From NCBI GenBank assembly GCA_040954595.2, contig CM082598.2:62001-126000 (forward strand): DNA of 64,000 nt. The letters are read 5' to 3'. The position numbers were made by a program, and so were the translations under genes. Under the pieces are notes generated by a model. The model did no database searches, was not told the origin of the DNA, and saw only the letters and a list, made by a program, of their open reading frames with translations. The DNA comes from Balanoglossus misakiensis (lineage: Eukaryota > Hemichordata). This document shows positions 1 through 33,450 of the stretch, piece by piece; positions within the stretch are counted from its first letter, which is position 1; each line of letters opens with the position of its first letter.

Positions 1-2224
1 ATGAACATCATACAGGTCGGACAGTTCTTGAACTTGTCCAAAGACGTACTCGGCCTTCATAATAACTTTGCAATGAAAGCAGTACAACAGGAAATTGATG
101 GTGCCACATTATGCTCCCTGTCCAAACAGCAAATTGCTGACATCTTTGGCAACCATCCTGATGTTGATATCGTCCATCAATATTTGATATCATGGCAAAA
201 AGGTAAACCTGGGACTTCAATTCATTTACATCATGTCAGACACGACGATGCGATGGGCAAAGTTTGTAAATTGGTCATAAGACATATGTCATGGTGACTT
301 GGTTAACCCTTACACCCTGAGCTCCCTCTTTAGAGGTCCAACCAAAATAATGAGTTTTGACTGGTTAAATTTGTTGATGTTACAAAAAGGACATATTTCT
401 CCAAATGAGATCTTTGACAAATGTACATTAACTTAATCAAACTGAAATTAGACTCATTCTGGTTTCTGAATCAGCTCAAATCAACAATGACTAGTTGTGA
501 AAGTACAGACATCTATTATCATTTCTTTTCCAGAATTTTCTTTAAAAACAGATTTTTGTTTTTGCTCCTCTAGAATTTTCTTGCATGAAGACATATTCTG
601 ATTTGAAAACAGTTAACCCCTTCAGCAACATGGCGTCACCAATGGAGGCAGACGAAATCAACGCAAATACTTTCCAGCCGACAAAGTCACCGTGTGACAA
701 TGCAGAGCATCCACATCTGTACAAATCATCATCATCATTTGCCAACAACTTAACTTCTGACATTTTAACTCTGGGATCACAAAACCTCTACACAGACATT
801 TCTCCATCATGTACAGCGACCAAACCGCAAAGCACAAATGTTTCACATTCGTCCACTGAATCAAACAACTCTACCTTTGGGAGTTTTGATCACATGCCTA
901 CAGAACAGAGAACATGTTATGACCCCTTTCTACTATCATCAGAGGAGTCGCATTCTAATCTTACCAAACACCAGAAGTCATCTGTAAAACAAAACCTTGT
1001 GTCAGCAACTGAATCAAGTACCGACTTTTCAGATTCTAATCAGTCGCTTGAGGAGTTGAAAAATCAACAAGTCATCCTGCATCAACCTCCAAGAGAATCG
1101 TGTTGGCTCAACAACAATAACGAGTCATTTGCCCACCAGGATGACTCAAGTCAATCACTCGATCTTCAAAACCAGCAAGACAAAGATGAGTTAGTTACAC
1201 AAAGAAACAACCATAGCGATTTCTATTCAAGCTCTGATGAATCAATTACAGAGGTCAGTTTCTCTCTTGTTTACATAGTATCCAACAGCAGAAAAAAGTT
1301 TTACCCTAGATTCTTTTTAAATGTCAACAATAAACAACTTGCAAGTAAAAGTTTTCCATCATTTCAGAAATTTCACTGCTTTAAATCTTTCTATTCTTAG
1401 AGCATGGATTAAAGCTTTGGTATAGTTGCTTTGTAAAGTTTATTTTTGTCATCTTGGTAAATAAATAAGTAACCACTTATGGAGTTTTCATGACTGAAGT
1501 GTTGAGAATAACTGCCCTTTATTTCTGTTTAGAATATCACAGCTGTAACTGTCAGACAACTAGAGGAGATTTGTCAGAAACAGACTTCACTAGTGTCCAG
1601 TTCACCTACCATCAAGAAAAAGCGGGGAAGACCAAAGAAAGAACGACCCAATGGAGGTAAAAAAACAATCAATTGATTACACGGAAGAAATGCAATTTAT
1701 GAAAAAATAGGCAACAAGTTTTAAAAGTTTTATCAGGGAGTTTTGACCCTCTTAAATCTGTACTTTTTTTTTTAGTTCTGTGAAAAAAAAAATGGAGAGA
1801 CCAAAAAACATATGTCCACAAGAATTTGTTTTGGGTTTTCATTGATAGATTGATTAGTTAACGGGACAAAGTTTCTCTTTTTCATGTCAAAATCCATTAA
1901 ATAGGTATTCCAAATCAATAAATAACTCATATGATGACCACACATGGCTTGAAGAATACCTTGAACTATGATTTTGCCCTACACTAAGACCGAGTTTATG
2001 CCAAACCATACGCGCGATTTGAACCAGTCGCCATTTTGAACCTGGCTCAGTGGAAAGAAGTGTAAAATCACCGTGTGAAGTCCGGAGATGAAGTTCCTTA
2101 CCTTACTGTGATTTCACTGGGACATTTTAGAACAAATTGCAGAATCTGAGTACATGTAGGTGAACATGCTATCTTCTTGGGATACATATACACAGACACA
2201 CAGTCAATATACGTGGGCGGGTGT

Positions 2225-2256
<32 letters not shown>

Positions 2257-3041
2257 CGCTACCCTACCGTGACCATGAAACTTGCGACCTGACTGTGGGT
2301 TTCCAATGCCAAGGAGTGTTTGGTTCCAACGTTGAATTTCCGAGAAAATGCTTTATCTGACCTGCAGTTTTCCAGGCTTGGCAAGTTGTGGGTGATCACA
2401 GTTACGTATACCAACACCAGACAGCAAAACACACTTGCGCATGTATAAGACTATTGAAGCTCATGCTTGAATAAACGGTACAGACCGATTATTCGTTTTG
2501 GCGCGTTTTCTACTCTAGCGTCCACATGCAGGATGGAGTCGTGTGTCGTTGAACATTGAGTCGCTATATATCTACATGTAAAATAACACAAACAGTATCT
2601 TGTATCAAACATAATTAATGGGAAAAAAAGGGGCAGCAAGAGAGAGACTTTGTCCCTTTAAACATTTTTATGTCCACATATTGGTGATGTTATTTGAATA
2701 AATATTCACACTCTGTTCATGTGCCCCTTTCAGGACGCAAGAAGAGAGAGAAGAAACTGTTATGGAAATTCTTACTAAAGCATTTGAATGGTGGAGAATA
2801 CAGCAAATGTGTTCAGTGGACAAATCGAGAACAAGGCATGTTCAAGTTCATCAGCAGTGAGAAAGAAAAAATTGCGTGTCAATGGGGACACTTGAAAGGA
2901 CATAAAAATGTGATGACATACCAAAAGATGGCACGAGCCTTGCGCAATTACACTTCAGCTTCCTCGAAAATAATGGAGAGATGTCCTGGTAGACTGCAAT
3001 ATAAATTCATTCTCAGTAAATTAAATAATTCTCTGCCATAA
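1..3041 (+). CDS. ETS transcription factor, ELF3/ESE type (5' end outside the window)
   Basis: DNA-binding regulator of the ETS family. Exons: <1-202, 574-1253, 1533-1656, 2734-3041 (stop TAA). All junctions have GT-AG ends and matching phases (1, 0, 1). The first exon encodes most of a PNT/SAM domain (segment GATLCSLSKQQIADIFG). The second is a long Ser/Thr/Asn-rich linker. The third carries an AT-hook (KKKRGRPKKERP). The last is the ETS domain (LLWKFLLKHL, then QWGHLKGHKNVMTYQKMARALRNY). PNT, then AT-hook, then ETS is the arrangement known for ELF3/ESE-1. The recognition helix keeps both DNA-contacting arginines (RALR) but has NYT where family members usually read YYY, and extra residues follow. 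The ATG at base 1 is in frame but lies inside the PNT domain, so it is not the true start. A specific orthologue is inferred, not proven. Confidence 0.85.
303..368. repeat. short TTAA-bounded repeat, family A, degraded copy
   Basis: Begins TTAACCCTTACACCC and contains TTTAGAGGTCCAACC, both shared with the copies at 6626, 24418 and 49917. It ends in GGTTAA. It lies in the first visible intron of the ETS gene and has lost part of its interior and right end. Confidence 0.55.
2226..2254. repeat. (CA)n microsatellite
   Basis: An uninterrupted CA run of about 14 units in the third intron of the ETS gene. The rest of that intron (1657-2733) shows no other feature. Confidence 0.95.
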
Positions 3042-3385
3042 TATTCTTCAGGCAGAATTACTTCCCTGTCAAATCAGACAACTGTTTTCAGCAACCTGAT
3101 CAACACATAACTTTATTTGTCACCAATTAACCAGGAACTATATTGAATAATCTCTCAAAATCAGTGAAAATATACCAAGACACAAAGTTATTTTGCTGAA
3201 ATACATTTACTTTGTCTCATTGTTTGTAACCATGATACAACAGCAGCAGCTTTGAAAAGGAAATTTGGAATCGGAAGAGTTTCACAGAGTTAATTTTTAG
3301 TGCATTGTTCATCTAGAATCTTTGAGCAACACCCTTTAAGTGGAAGTTCTTGAGCAACACCTTGAACTTGCTTAAGATTTGTACA

Positions 3386-3580
3386 CTGGCGGGCCTAGTC
3401 TGGAATCAAGACCGAGAGTCCCAGACAGAGTACGTACCTTTTAGAAAGACTCACACTCAAGTCTGGAGTCGAGGTCTATTATCATCATTTTTACAAGGAT
3501 AGTATACCTCGACTCCAGACTGGAGTGCGAGTCTATCTAAACCACACTCGGTCTGGATTCCTGACTATGTTGGGCCAGTC
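3386..3580. repeat. imperfect 190-bp inverted repeat
   Basis: The inner arms 3448-3475 and 3506-3534 (AGACTCACACTC...GTCTGGAGTCGAGGT against ACCTCGACTCCAGAC...GAGTCT) are nearly complementary around a spacer of about 30 bp. The outer parts, each with a GTCTGGAATC-like block and GGCC near the edge, continue the symmetry. This is probably a fold-back miniature transposon. Confidence 0.7.
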
Positions 3581-3760
3581 TCACCCCAAGAAACTTGTGT
3601 TTCTTTCTGAGCAGCATAACAAAGATATCTTTAATTGGATAACATTTTCATGTGGTCAAGCTGGACAATATGTTTGACATGTGTGACAGTAAAAAAGCAT
3701 GATCTGCATAGAAATTTCAAGAACATTTTTTTACTTATAAAAGAAAGAAACTAAAAAAAA

Positions 3761-3987
3761 TTGCGTACTTGAATGAAGAAAATAACAGAAAATCATGTAC
3801 TTAAATGAAGAAAATAACAGAAAATCGCGTACTTAAATGAAGAAAATAACAAAAATCATGTACCCTAAATGAAGAAAATAACAGAAAATCGCGTACTTAA
3901 ATAAAGAAAATAACAAAAATCATGTACTTAAATGAAGAAAATAACAAAAACCATGTACTAAAATGAAGAAAAAAACAAAACATCACA
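3761..3987. repeat. 32-bp minisatellite, about seven copies
   Basis: Consensus unit about GTACTTAAATGAAGAAAATA followed by ACAGAAAATCGC. Starts of successive GAAGAAAATAAC blocks (3775, 3807, 3839) are 32 bp apart. Copies alternate between a CGCGTAC and a CATGTAC junction. Confidence 0.85.
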
Positions 3988-4028
3988 TACAACATAAAAG
4001 TGTAGATAAAATACTCTTTTCATAAGTA

Positions 4029-4165
4029 TAGCACCCCTTATGCAGCCATTATGATTTTGAACTCAAAGCAAGGCCAATGGGGAAAAGTTTACCAATCACA
4101 TTGAATGGGTTTCCCCATTGGCCTCGCTTTTACTTCAAATTCATGATGGCTGTGAGAGGGTGCTA
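4029..4165. repeat. fold-back element with arms of about 57 bp
   Basis: The left arm 4029-4085 runs from TAGCACCCCTTATG to GGCCAATGGGGAAA. Its reverse complement matches 4110-4165 (TTTCCCCATTGGCCT ... GGGTGCTA) with a few mismatches, leaving a spacer of about 24 bp. Resembles a MITE; no target duplication is clear. Confidence 0.75.
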
Positions 4166-4744
4166 GAATTATTAAAAGGGTGTATAGAATAAAACATATT
4201 TATAGCAGGTCTACCTAAGGTAGAAGCAGACCAAATATTAAAGTCCAGTATGCATAGACATACAATTGTACCAATGTCACATGTATCTCCTTCAAAGTTT
4301 TTGCTGAGCCTGTGGGTATATACAGACTTAGATCCCAGAGAGCATGTGATTTCCCATGTAACTCAAAATGCCATAGTGCATTGTTTAACTCTGGATTAAA
4401 TTTGTTAGCTACAGACTTGTAGCTAACTGGATAGAAAACGTATAGGAACAGAGAATTCCATGTGAAGAACTGTCATTACGGAGTGTCTAACTCACACATT
4501 AAAATGAAAGTTTTCAAATAAAAGAAAAGTCCGTTTTTCATATCACCATGATATTTTGCATACATCCCACAGCAGGGAACCAATCATAGTCTTACCCTAT
4601 TGGTATCCAAGGTGATTTTCTATATATTTAGCATATTAATAACAGCAACATGCACCATGCAATCTTCTTTGACCAATCCATGAATTGCTTGTCACCAAGA
4701 ACTGCTACTTGGATAGTACTACATCTTGTAAGTCTTGTACTCCA

Positions 4745-26743
<21,999 letters not shown>

Positions 26744-28816
26744 TTTTCCGCGTTGACATCATATACTGATAAAAGTGACAGCTGAGTTGTCAGGTGACCA
26801 GCCCGGGTGACAAAAAGCTGTCAGGTGACAGATGAGACTCGGTCCTTCGACTCGCAAGTCGCGTCGCACTTTTTAAAAATGGCGGAAATGATAATGATTG
26901 AAAGAACTTCTATAATCTGTCGCTGAGGGCATGCAACACAGTCTGTCTCCATCGGGTATGCGCATACAATATACAAGGCAAAGTATTGGGCAAAGTCGTT
27001 CGCTTTTGACATATTTTGGTTATTTTCTTTTAGTAGACTGCTTTTGGTGTTATGCTCACTTGGTGTTACGAAAAGCGCAAGTTTCAATATTGTGGTTCAC
27101 AGAAATAGTCTCAGTAGTTAAACAGGATCGATTGCATGGTCGTTGAACTCACAGGCGCTCAAGACGATCGCTTCGCGATGGGGGGCTGCAGTTCGCGATA
27201 TGGGGGTGGGGGTGGGGGTGGGGGCTTCAGTACCCCTATAATATAAGAGAAGGTACGAAACGCCAGGCCAGGATACTGACGAGAGCACAATGTTCAAGCG
27301 GCGATTTCGCTGCGAAAATTTCATTAAAACTTACCGAAATGCGGCGGGTAGAAGCTAACAAGTATATTTTTTGTGATCCATAGCAAAATATCATATTATA
27401 GGGATACTGAAGCCCCCCACCCCCACCCCCATCGCGAATTGCAGCCCCCCCCCTATCGCGAAGCGATCGTCTTGAGCCCCTGTGGTTGAACTAGCAGTGG
27501 CAGTATGTCGGATTACTGGAAACATACATGTTCATGATGATCTATAGCACTTTTTATTTCAGACTTTAAAAAAAGTTCGTATACAGAAAATCTACTAAGC
27601 CACCGATATGAAAAATACATAAAAATTACAGGGGCTACAATATATTTTGATTAACTCTATCAAAAGCTGAGATGCGCATCAAGAAAACAAGTAAACACTG
27701 GTCCCCCATTGCTGGTGTAATAGATAATGATTTCTTTAAATGCAAATAAACACAGGCCAATTGAATGTTCTCGCTTGAAAACAAAACGTAAATAATGAGA
27801 GGTAACAAAAGCAAACTCCTCACAACGAGACAGTAGATATACGTTACCGACACACGAGGGCGCTTGGCAACTCGGTTTTCAAATGACCTTCACTTTTAGT
27901 GGTTGACATATGATACTTTCCATCCTTCAACTTCAGGGTGTGGAACAAACAATTCAAAGTCTGCAGAATAGACAAGTCATTGTCCAGTGTTCCGAAGAGA
28001 AACTCAAACGAAGGTTGGTGCATAGATATTCGACAATTTTACATCCAAAACTCAACGTAGCAAGTATTTGTTGACATAAGGCTTGCAACAATCAACACTC
28101 AACATCCGATGTATTAGACAAGATACATTGTCCTTTAATTGTCTGACCCTGCTTTAAATCTATAGTGCCAACTGCAGGTGAATATATTGATTTGATGTAA
28201 CCCTAGTCTACTTCATACATCACTTGATTCAGATTTGGTTAATAAATCGCTTATTTGTCAGTGGTAACGGTCTCCACATTTGACAATGTTTGTGAAATTG
28301 TGTATCGATGTGAGCTTGTTTTATGGCTTTGAATTGATTCCTTTCTGCCTGTCGGCGTGTTACGTAACCACAAGCGACTGTGGTTCAGGCGATGAACGTG
28401 CGTCAGCTAGTAACACTGCAGCATTTTACCAACCACCCTTTCTCGCCCCTCCTTCTTGCACTTCAAGACAATAGTACATCAGCAAACCACGAGAAAATTG
28501 TTGTCATCAAGCCGGCCAGTATGCTTCATCATCTGAACCGCGGGGACGAGTTGAGCAGACGCCACTGTGATATACCGCCCTCACCGTCCAGTACTGACAT
28601 TTATTTTGTTTTAAAAGTGTATGCCAGGCAGGCTGGACTTGAATGCATTTGCCGACAATTGCATTGTTATGCAAATTAACCAATGCTGTATCAGAAACTC
28701 CTATTCCTTGGGAGAACACTGATTACAACTTTACTATGGAATATTTGCAATTCATTATCATACAACTCACACCATTGTATTATTCTGATATACTGTAGGA
28801 AGTCACGTACGTCACA
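26744..28816. other. intergenic region between divergent TPC2 and MS4A-like genes
   Basis: The only clear structure is the inverted-repeat element at 27150-27484. The remaining sequence should hold both promoters, but no TATA box or other site can be assigned with confidence. Confidence 0.5.
27150..27484. mobile_element. complete 335-bp inverted-repeat element with 8-bp target duplications
   Basis: Left end CACAGGCGCTCAAGACGATC and right end GATCGTCTTGAGCCCCTGTG are inverted, and the similarity continues inward for about 90 bp (CGCTTCGCGAT, GGGGGCTGCA, G-run block, GGCTTCAGTA-type, CCCTATAATAT). Exact 8-bp copies of GTTGAACT flank it at 27142-27149 and 27485-27492. An 8-bp duplication fits the hAT superfamily; the ends do not start with the most common hAT bases, so the family stays open. 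Each arm has three or four consecutive GGGGGT units on one strand (possible G-quadruplex). Confidence 0.85.
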
Positions 28817-30304
28817 ATGGCTGATGGAGATGGCATAGTGGTCACTGCTAGTTTCTCGAGCAGCTCGACTATATTCGGCATTTGTCAAGTAATCTTCGGA
28901 TCTCTGATTATAATATTGGGAGTTGTCACAATTGTATTGGAATGCGCATTTTATCAAGCTGGTGCACCATTTTGGATGGGATTTCTGGTAAGTCCAAATT
29001 GTAAAGTGGTTATCACTTAACCAGGTTTTGTACTCCAAGCCGTAATAAATGTGTATGTTGAGTACTAGTGTTATTATACTTTTGTAAGGCATTGTTAACA
29101 CACCTTCAAGTTGTACTGTGCTTTGGGTGCATAAACCCATAGGCAAATAGTCCCTGGAGTACCAAGCTTGGCACTTTTTATCCCATTTTTAGTATTCAAA
29201 ATGGAAAAAGTTGATGAAACCCTAGAATGTAATTTATATATATATATTATATCAATTGTTTGTTGATGACTTTCCTTTAATCTTTTAAAGTTTGTTGTGA
29301 CGGGAGTGATGAGCATTCTTTCCTCAATGAAGAAAACAAGAAAGACGGTAAGTGCTTAAGTTTATAATTCATTTTACCCGATCTTCCTTTGATGTGAGTG
29401 GAGATGATTAAAGCTATGCATGTGTATTTGCTTATAGGTTTTATTGAATGTTTTTTTTTCACACCAAGTAACACAAAATTGTGACATCTTATTGCTTGCT
29501 TTTTTCAGATTCATACATCTATGGTGCTGTCAATAGTTTCTGCAGTGTTCAGTGTGGTCTTTGTGGTTTCATATTTTATTGCTCTCGTGCTGGAAGATAT
29601 TATCGTTAGCAGCATTGAAGAGTGTCATTTAGGTACATGGTCTTATGAAAAGTGTGACGCTTTGAAGGTAATATGTGTGTGTGTATATGTATGTATCTTG
29701 ACTTAATCTGACTTCGAACATTACATCAGTTCAACTAGTCAACCCATACCCTAGGGTCTATGGTCAGCCAGATTTCATATGTGTGTAATCACACAAATAA
29801 ACATGGATCTATTCATATCAGATTCATGATATAGTATTATGATTGAAATTATCGACAATACATTGTAATTATGTCCATGCGAAAGTTAAACTTCCATACA
29901 ATTTTAAATCATGACACAGCTTTTTAAACCTTTTCGTTTCAGAGACGCAACAGGATTGTTAATGGTGTCTTGATAATACTAGCAGTTTTGGAGGGCATCA
30001 CTGCAATCCTATCTTCGGTTCTTGGTTGTAGAAATCTGTGTGACTGCTGTCGTAGCCAACCTGAAGTAGCGGTGGTAACTAATTATTGATCTTAATTTTT
30101 AGAATTCTTAGTTAAAGGTCATGTTTTGTTTAAAAGCGATGTCTTTTATGTGGGTGGGCCCTGCAATCACTCTGGAGTAAGTGTGATGATAATTGTCACC
30201 ATGAACAACTTTCCCTATTTGCTGTGTTAATATTTGGGAGAGAAAAAATTCTAAAATTTCATTGTTTTATGCAGGAGTATTCTGTAGGAGAAGAGGGGAA
30301 ATAG
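28817..30304 (+). CDS. MS4A/CD20-like four-transmembrane protein
   Basis: Five exons: 28817-28987, 29291-29347, 29509-29667, 29943-30074, 30275-30304. All are phase 0 with GT-AG ends; total 182 residues. There are four hydrophobic segments, at about 18-42, 52-72, 78-103 and 136-156, with short cytoplasmic ends. The stretch IFGICQVIFGSLIIILG followed by APFWMGFLFVVTGVMSIL matches the MS4A (CD20-like) family pattern of a GxxQxxxG helix followed by PFWxGxxF...G. The loop between helices 3 and 4 holds two cysteines (EECHLGTWSYEKC). Family members are plasma-membrane or vesicle proteins, some of them chemosensory or immune; the role here is unknown. AATAAA at about 30579 is a candidate poly(A) signal. 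Confidence 0.75.
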
Positions 30305-30976
30305 ACAATGGAAGACAACATTTATTCATGGTGTAAGTAACGATTATTAAAGGGACATTAGCTGTAACATTTATTTTTATTTTCGGTATGGTAGACAGCA
30401 CTCTGAATGACATATTATCCAGTCTAAAGTGTGACTGTAACTTATCCATTTTTTTTTTAACAGATCCAAGAAACCTGAAGGGGTGTGCAAATAAACAACT
30501 GTTCAAGAAAAAGGTGGATGCTACAGTCAAATGGGTGTACAGATATGTCACATTTTACAATTTCTTTATGTAACCATTCAATAAAATTCAAAAAGTGTGT
30601 TCTATTTGGGTGTGCTTTCTTCTACCTGTTATAATTCACTTTTCAAAATTATTATTCACTGTCCAGAGCCACTGGGTTGTCTAATTCAATTCAAAATATA
30701 AATCCAAGCTTTAGCCAATCAGGAAGCTGGTATTGAGCGGTATCACATCTGCAAGATTTGCAATGACTGTATTGCTACTGTTTTGTGTATCTGGTGACAG
30801 TAAAAATCAAAACAATTTTATTTTTGAGAAATTCGCTTGAATGAATATGAAAAATCACAAAAACGCGACGTCAATGGATTTTCAGTTGGATTTCAAATCA
30901 CACGTTGCAAAAAAAGTCCTCAGTTAATGCCATCTACTGGGCAAACCAGAACGAACAGGAAATCGAGATTGACTGA

Positions 30977-31025
30977 AAGGGACTGTTCAGAATTTAGATC
31001 CAGGGTGGGCCGGAGGATTTTTCCC
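30977..31025 (+). repeat. single end of the 1.1 kb TIR element family
   Basis: AAGGGACTGTTCAGAATTTA, then CCAGGGTGGGCCGGAGGATTT, matches the left end of the element at 11066 with a few changes. No partner end is visible nearby, so it is a truncated or solo copy. Confidence 0.65.
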
Positions 31026-33352
31026 TAATCCCTGAAGAAATATGTTGAAATGCCTATAGCACAGCCAATATGTGTAGAGTCAAAATTGCGCATGCAGTAA
31101 TATGAAACATTGAATTCAAGGCAAGACTACAAATCATTTGTCAACATCATAAGGCTATGCTCACAAACAAAGACGCAATATATGATGTTCCAAAAGAACA
31201 AAAAGACAAATCTAGATTCTTTTACTGTGAAAAATTGACAGCACGCCGAATTTCGGTAACCTCAAACACAGCGACGTGTTCATTTCATTGCGTGTTTCAT
31301 TCACTTTGCTTAGCGCACAGGGGAGCGTTCTGCTTAAAAGAAGAGCTGGCGCTCTCACTTTCCGAACCACAACTGGCGCATCATCTGTGGAGTGGTACTA
31401 GTCGGAGTGATGTGCATTTCGTTCGCATGATTGTAATACCGTATGCCAGAATATTGGAAGTGGGGAAAAGGGAAGCCTATTTTAACGGAAATCTGAAATC
31501 GACAAGTGATGTACATTTCAATCGGTGATCCTCGCGCGCCCAGCTGCTGATAGTACGGTAAGCAACGTCGATATAGGGCCTATAGTGTGGGTACCTATCG
31601 ATTTGTTTTTGATGAACCCAATAATGCAGTTAATGTGGCTTCATACTGATTGTATTTGCTCCATTCATGTGATACTGATCTCAAGACTCAGTCGGATCAT
31701 AGATGACTAAAGTGCCCCATAAAAAGGCCAGCTAGTTGCGCAGCCCAGTTTTCGCGTCTGAAATGAAATGTACACAACGCGCGTACGTGTACGTACGTAC
31801 ACACTGTCATGTTGACGAATGACAAATAGACCCTGTCAAATGTAATTGGAACGACCAGAATTTTAACAGCATGTCGCAGACGCTAATCTGGCGCCTTTGC
31901 GGACTGATTTATCGCTGTTTAGAGCTGAAATTACAAAATTACCAAAGCGTAATGCTCAACAGAGATGTGTACACTGTGATCAAATAAAACGGATGTTTTG
32001 AACAAAATTCGAACAGTTTTCTGTGGTGAGGATGATATCCTCTCGATGTAAAAACAAGCAAACACATTGGCCCTGTTGCTCAAGATACGATGAAAAATGC
32101 TGTCGAAAAATACGACGCTCATGATTAATCCCAATATGCTACTGTGGGTTATGTTGCTTTATATTAATTATTTCTAGTCAAAACAAACATGTGCACCATA
32201 ACGAAACATTGAATGATACACTATTGAAAAAAATATGAATTTTTATTTATTTCACATTGCAATTCGAAACATTCAAATGGTTATCTACAGTGACACGTTT
32301 TCAGAGAGATGTCGCATGAACACAATAGACGGCCATGATGTGAGCGTCAAACCGCACTGTTTCACAAGCCAATAAAATACTACAGAGCTTTTTACAGAAA
32401 CTATTTCCCAGTTGGTGGGACTGCACTGCCACATAAATTGACCATGAAGGTGGGAAATGACATCATAGCCCTGTTGCCCCATTCAATACATGAATACACA
32501 TTATCACTGTCATTATTCCTCTGTGTGTGAAATCACCAATGTCATGTGATGAGGTCACTGAATAGAATATTAGCAGTTTCGCTTGACGTGTTGAAAGAAC
32601 ACATCAGGCAGGCTCTGATACATGCCAATATTGCCATGGGTCAGAGATTTTTGCACTGGAAAAGAATAAATGAGTAATGTTGCATGGGCGATTAAAAGAG
32701 ACACATCTATGATATAAGTCGGGCAACAATGATCATAATGATCGTTCTGAGATCTAACTGTAGACGATTTTGATACATACATACATTCAGTTGGCTGGTT
32801 AAAAGGGTTACCAATAACAACAGTCGCTACCTAGCAACCGTTTACATGGAGATGACGACCATCGCTCGATCGCCGAACAGCACTTAATGGCATGGCCCAG
32901 AGTACATTTTTGGAGTTTTCCCAAAATGTTGAGAACTGCATACAAGAGTGTTATGCTATCACTCGTTTGCTTTGACATGGAGAGAACTGACTTCTAATAT
33001 TTCTGTGTGAAAGCTTGCCAATATAAAGAACTTAATTGACAGAGAATACACGTTATACATGTAGTGATGTTTCGATGGCTTAAATTCGCCGTTCTTATTC
33101 AGCATTCATGTTCTGATGTAATAATCCACATTAGCAAATTCCTGTCAACAAGTGAAATACCATGTCTGTTCATCAAAGGACACAATTGTCATCGGACAAA
33201 GACATCACCAATAACTCTATTATACGAGTGCATAATGGTATGACAATCTAATCAAACTAGCAGACGTTGTCAATGGATACGATGGTACATGTCCTAATTG
33301 TGATTGTGAATAGTCTACTGACATTCCACGTTGTTGACGTTAAATAGCTCGC

Positions 33353-33450
33353 TGATGTATGTATGTATGTATGTATGTATGTATGTATGTATGTATGTAT
33401 GTATGTATGTATGTATGTATGTATGTATGTATGTATGTATGTATGTATGT
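33353..33450. repeat. (ATGT)n microsatellite
   Basis: About 24 perfect tetranucleotide units, ending in the inverted TACATACATC. Confidence 0.95.

Larger units (their letters stand above)
3042..4744. other. intergenic region between convergent ETS and TPC2 genes
   Basis: It contains the 3' ends of two convergent genes and three repeat structures listed separately: an imperfect palindrome, a 32-bp minisatellite and a fold-back element. I see no exon here. Confidence 0.7.

Noticed and set aside
585-1400. 271-codon open frame as a separate gene
   Set aside because: It is the second visible exon of the ETS gene read through its donor at 1253; the part after the donor is intron.
28280-28679. Overlapping open frames of 64 and 99 codons before the MS4A-like gene
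   Set aside because: They have no similarity to known proteins and no supporting splice structure; treated as chance.
31157-31528. 123-codon open frame on the plus strand
   Set aside because: No recognisable domain, no splice or start context, and AT-rich non-coding surroundings; probably chance.
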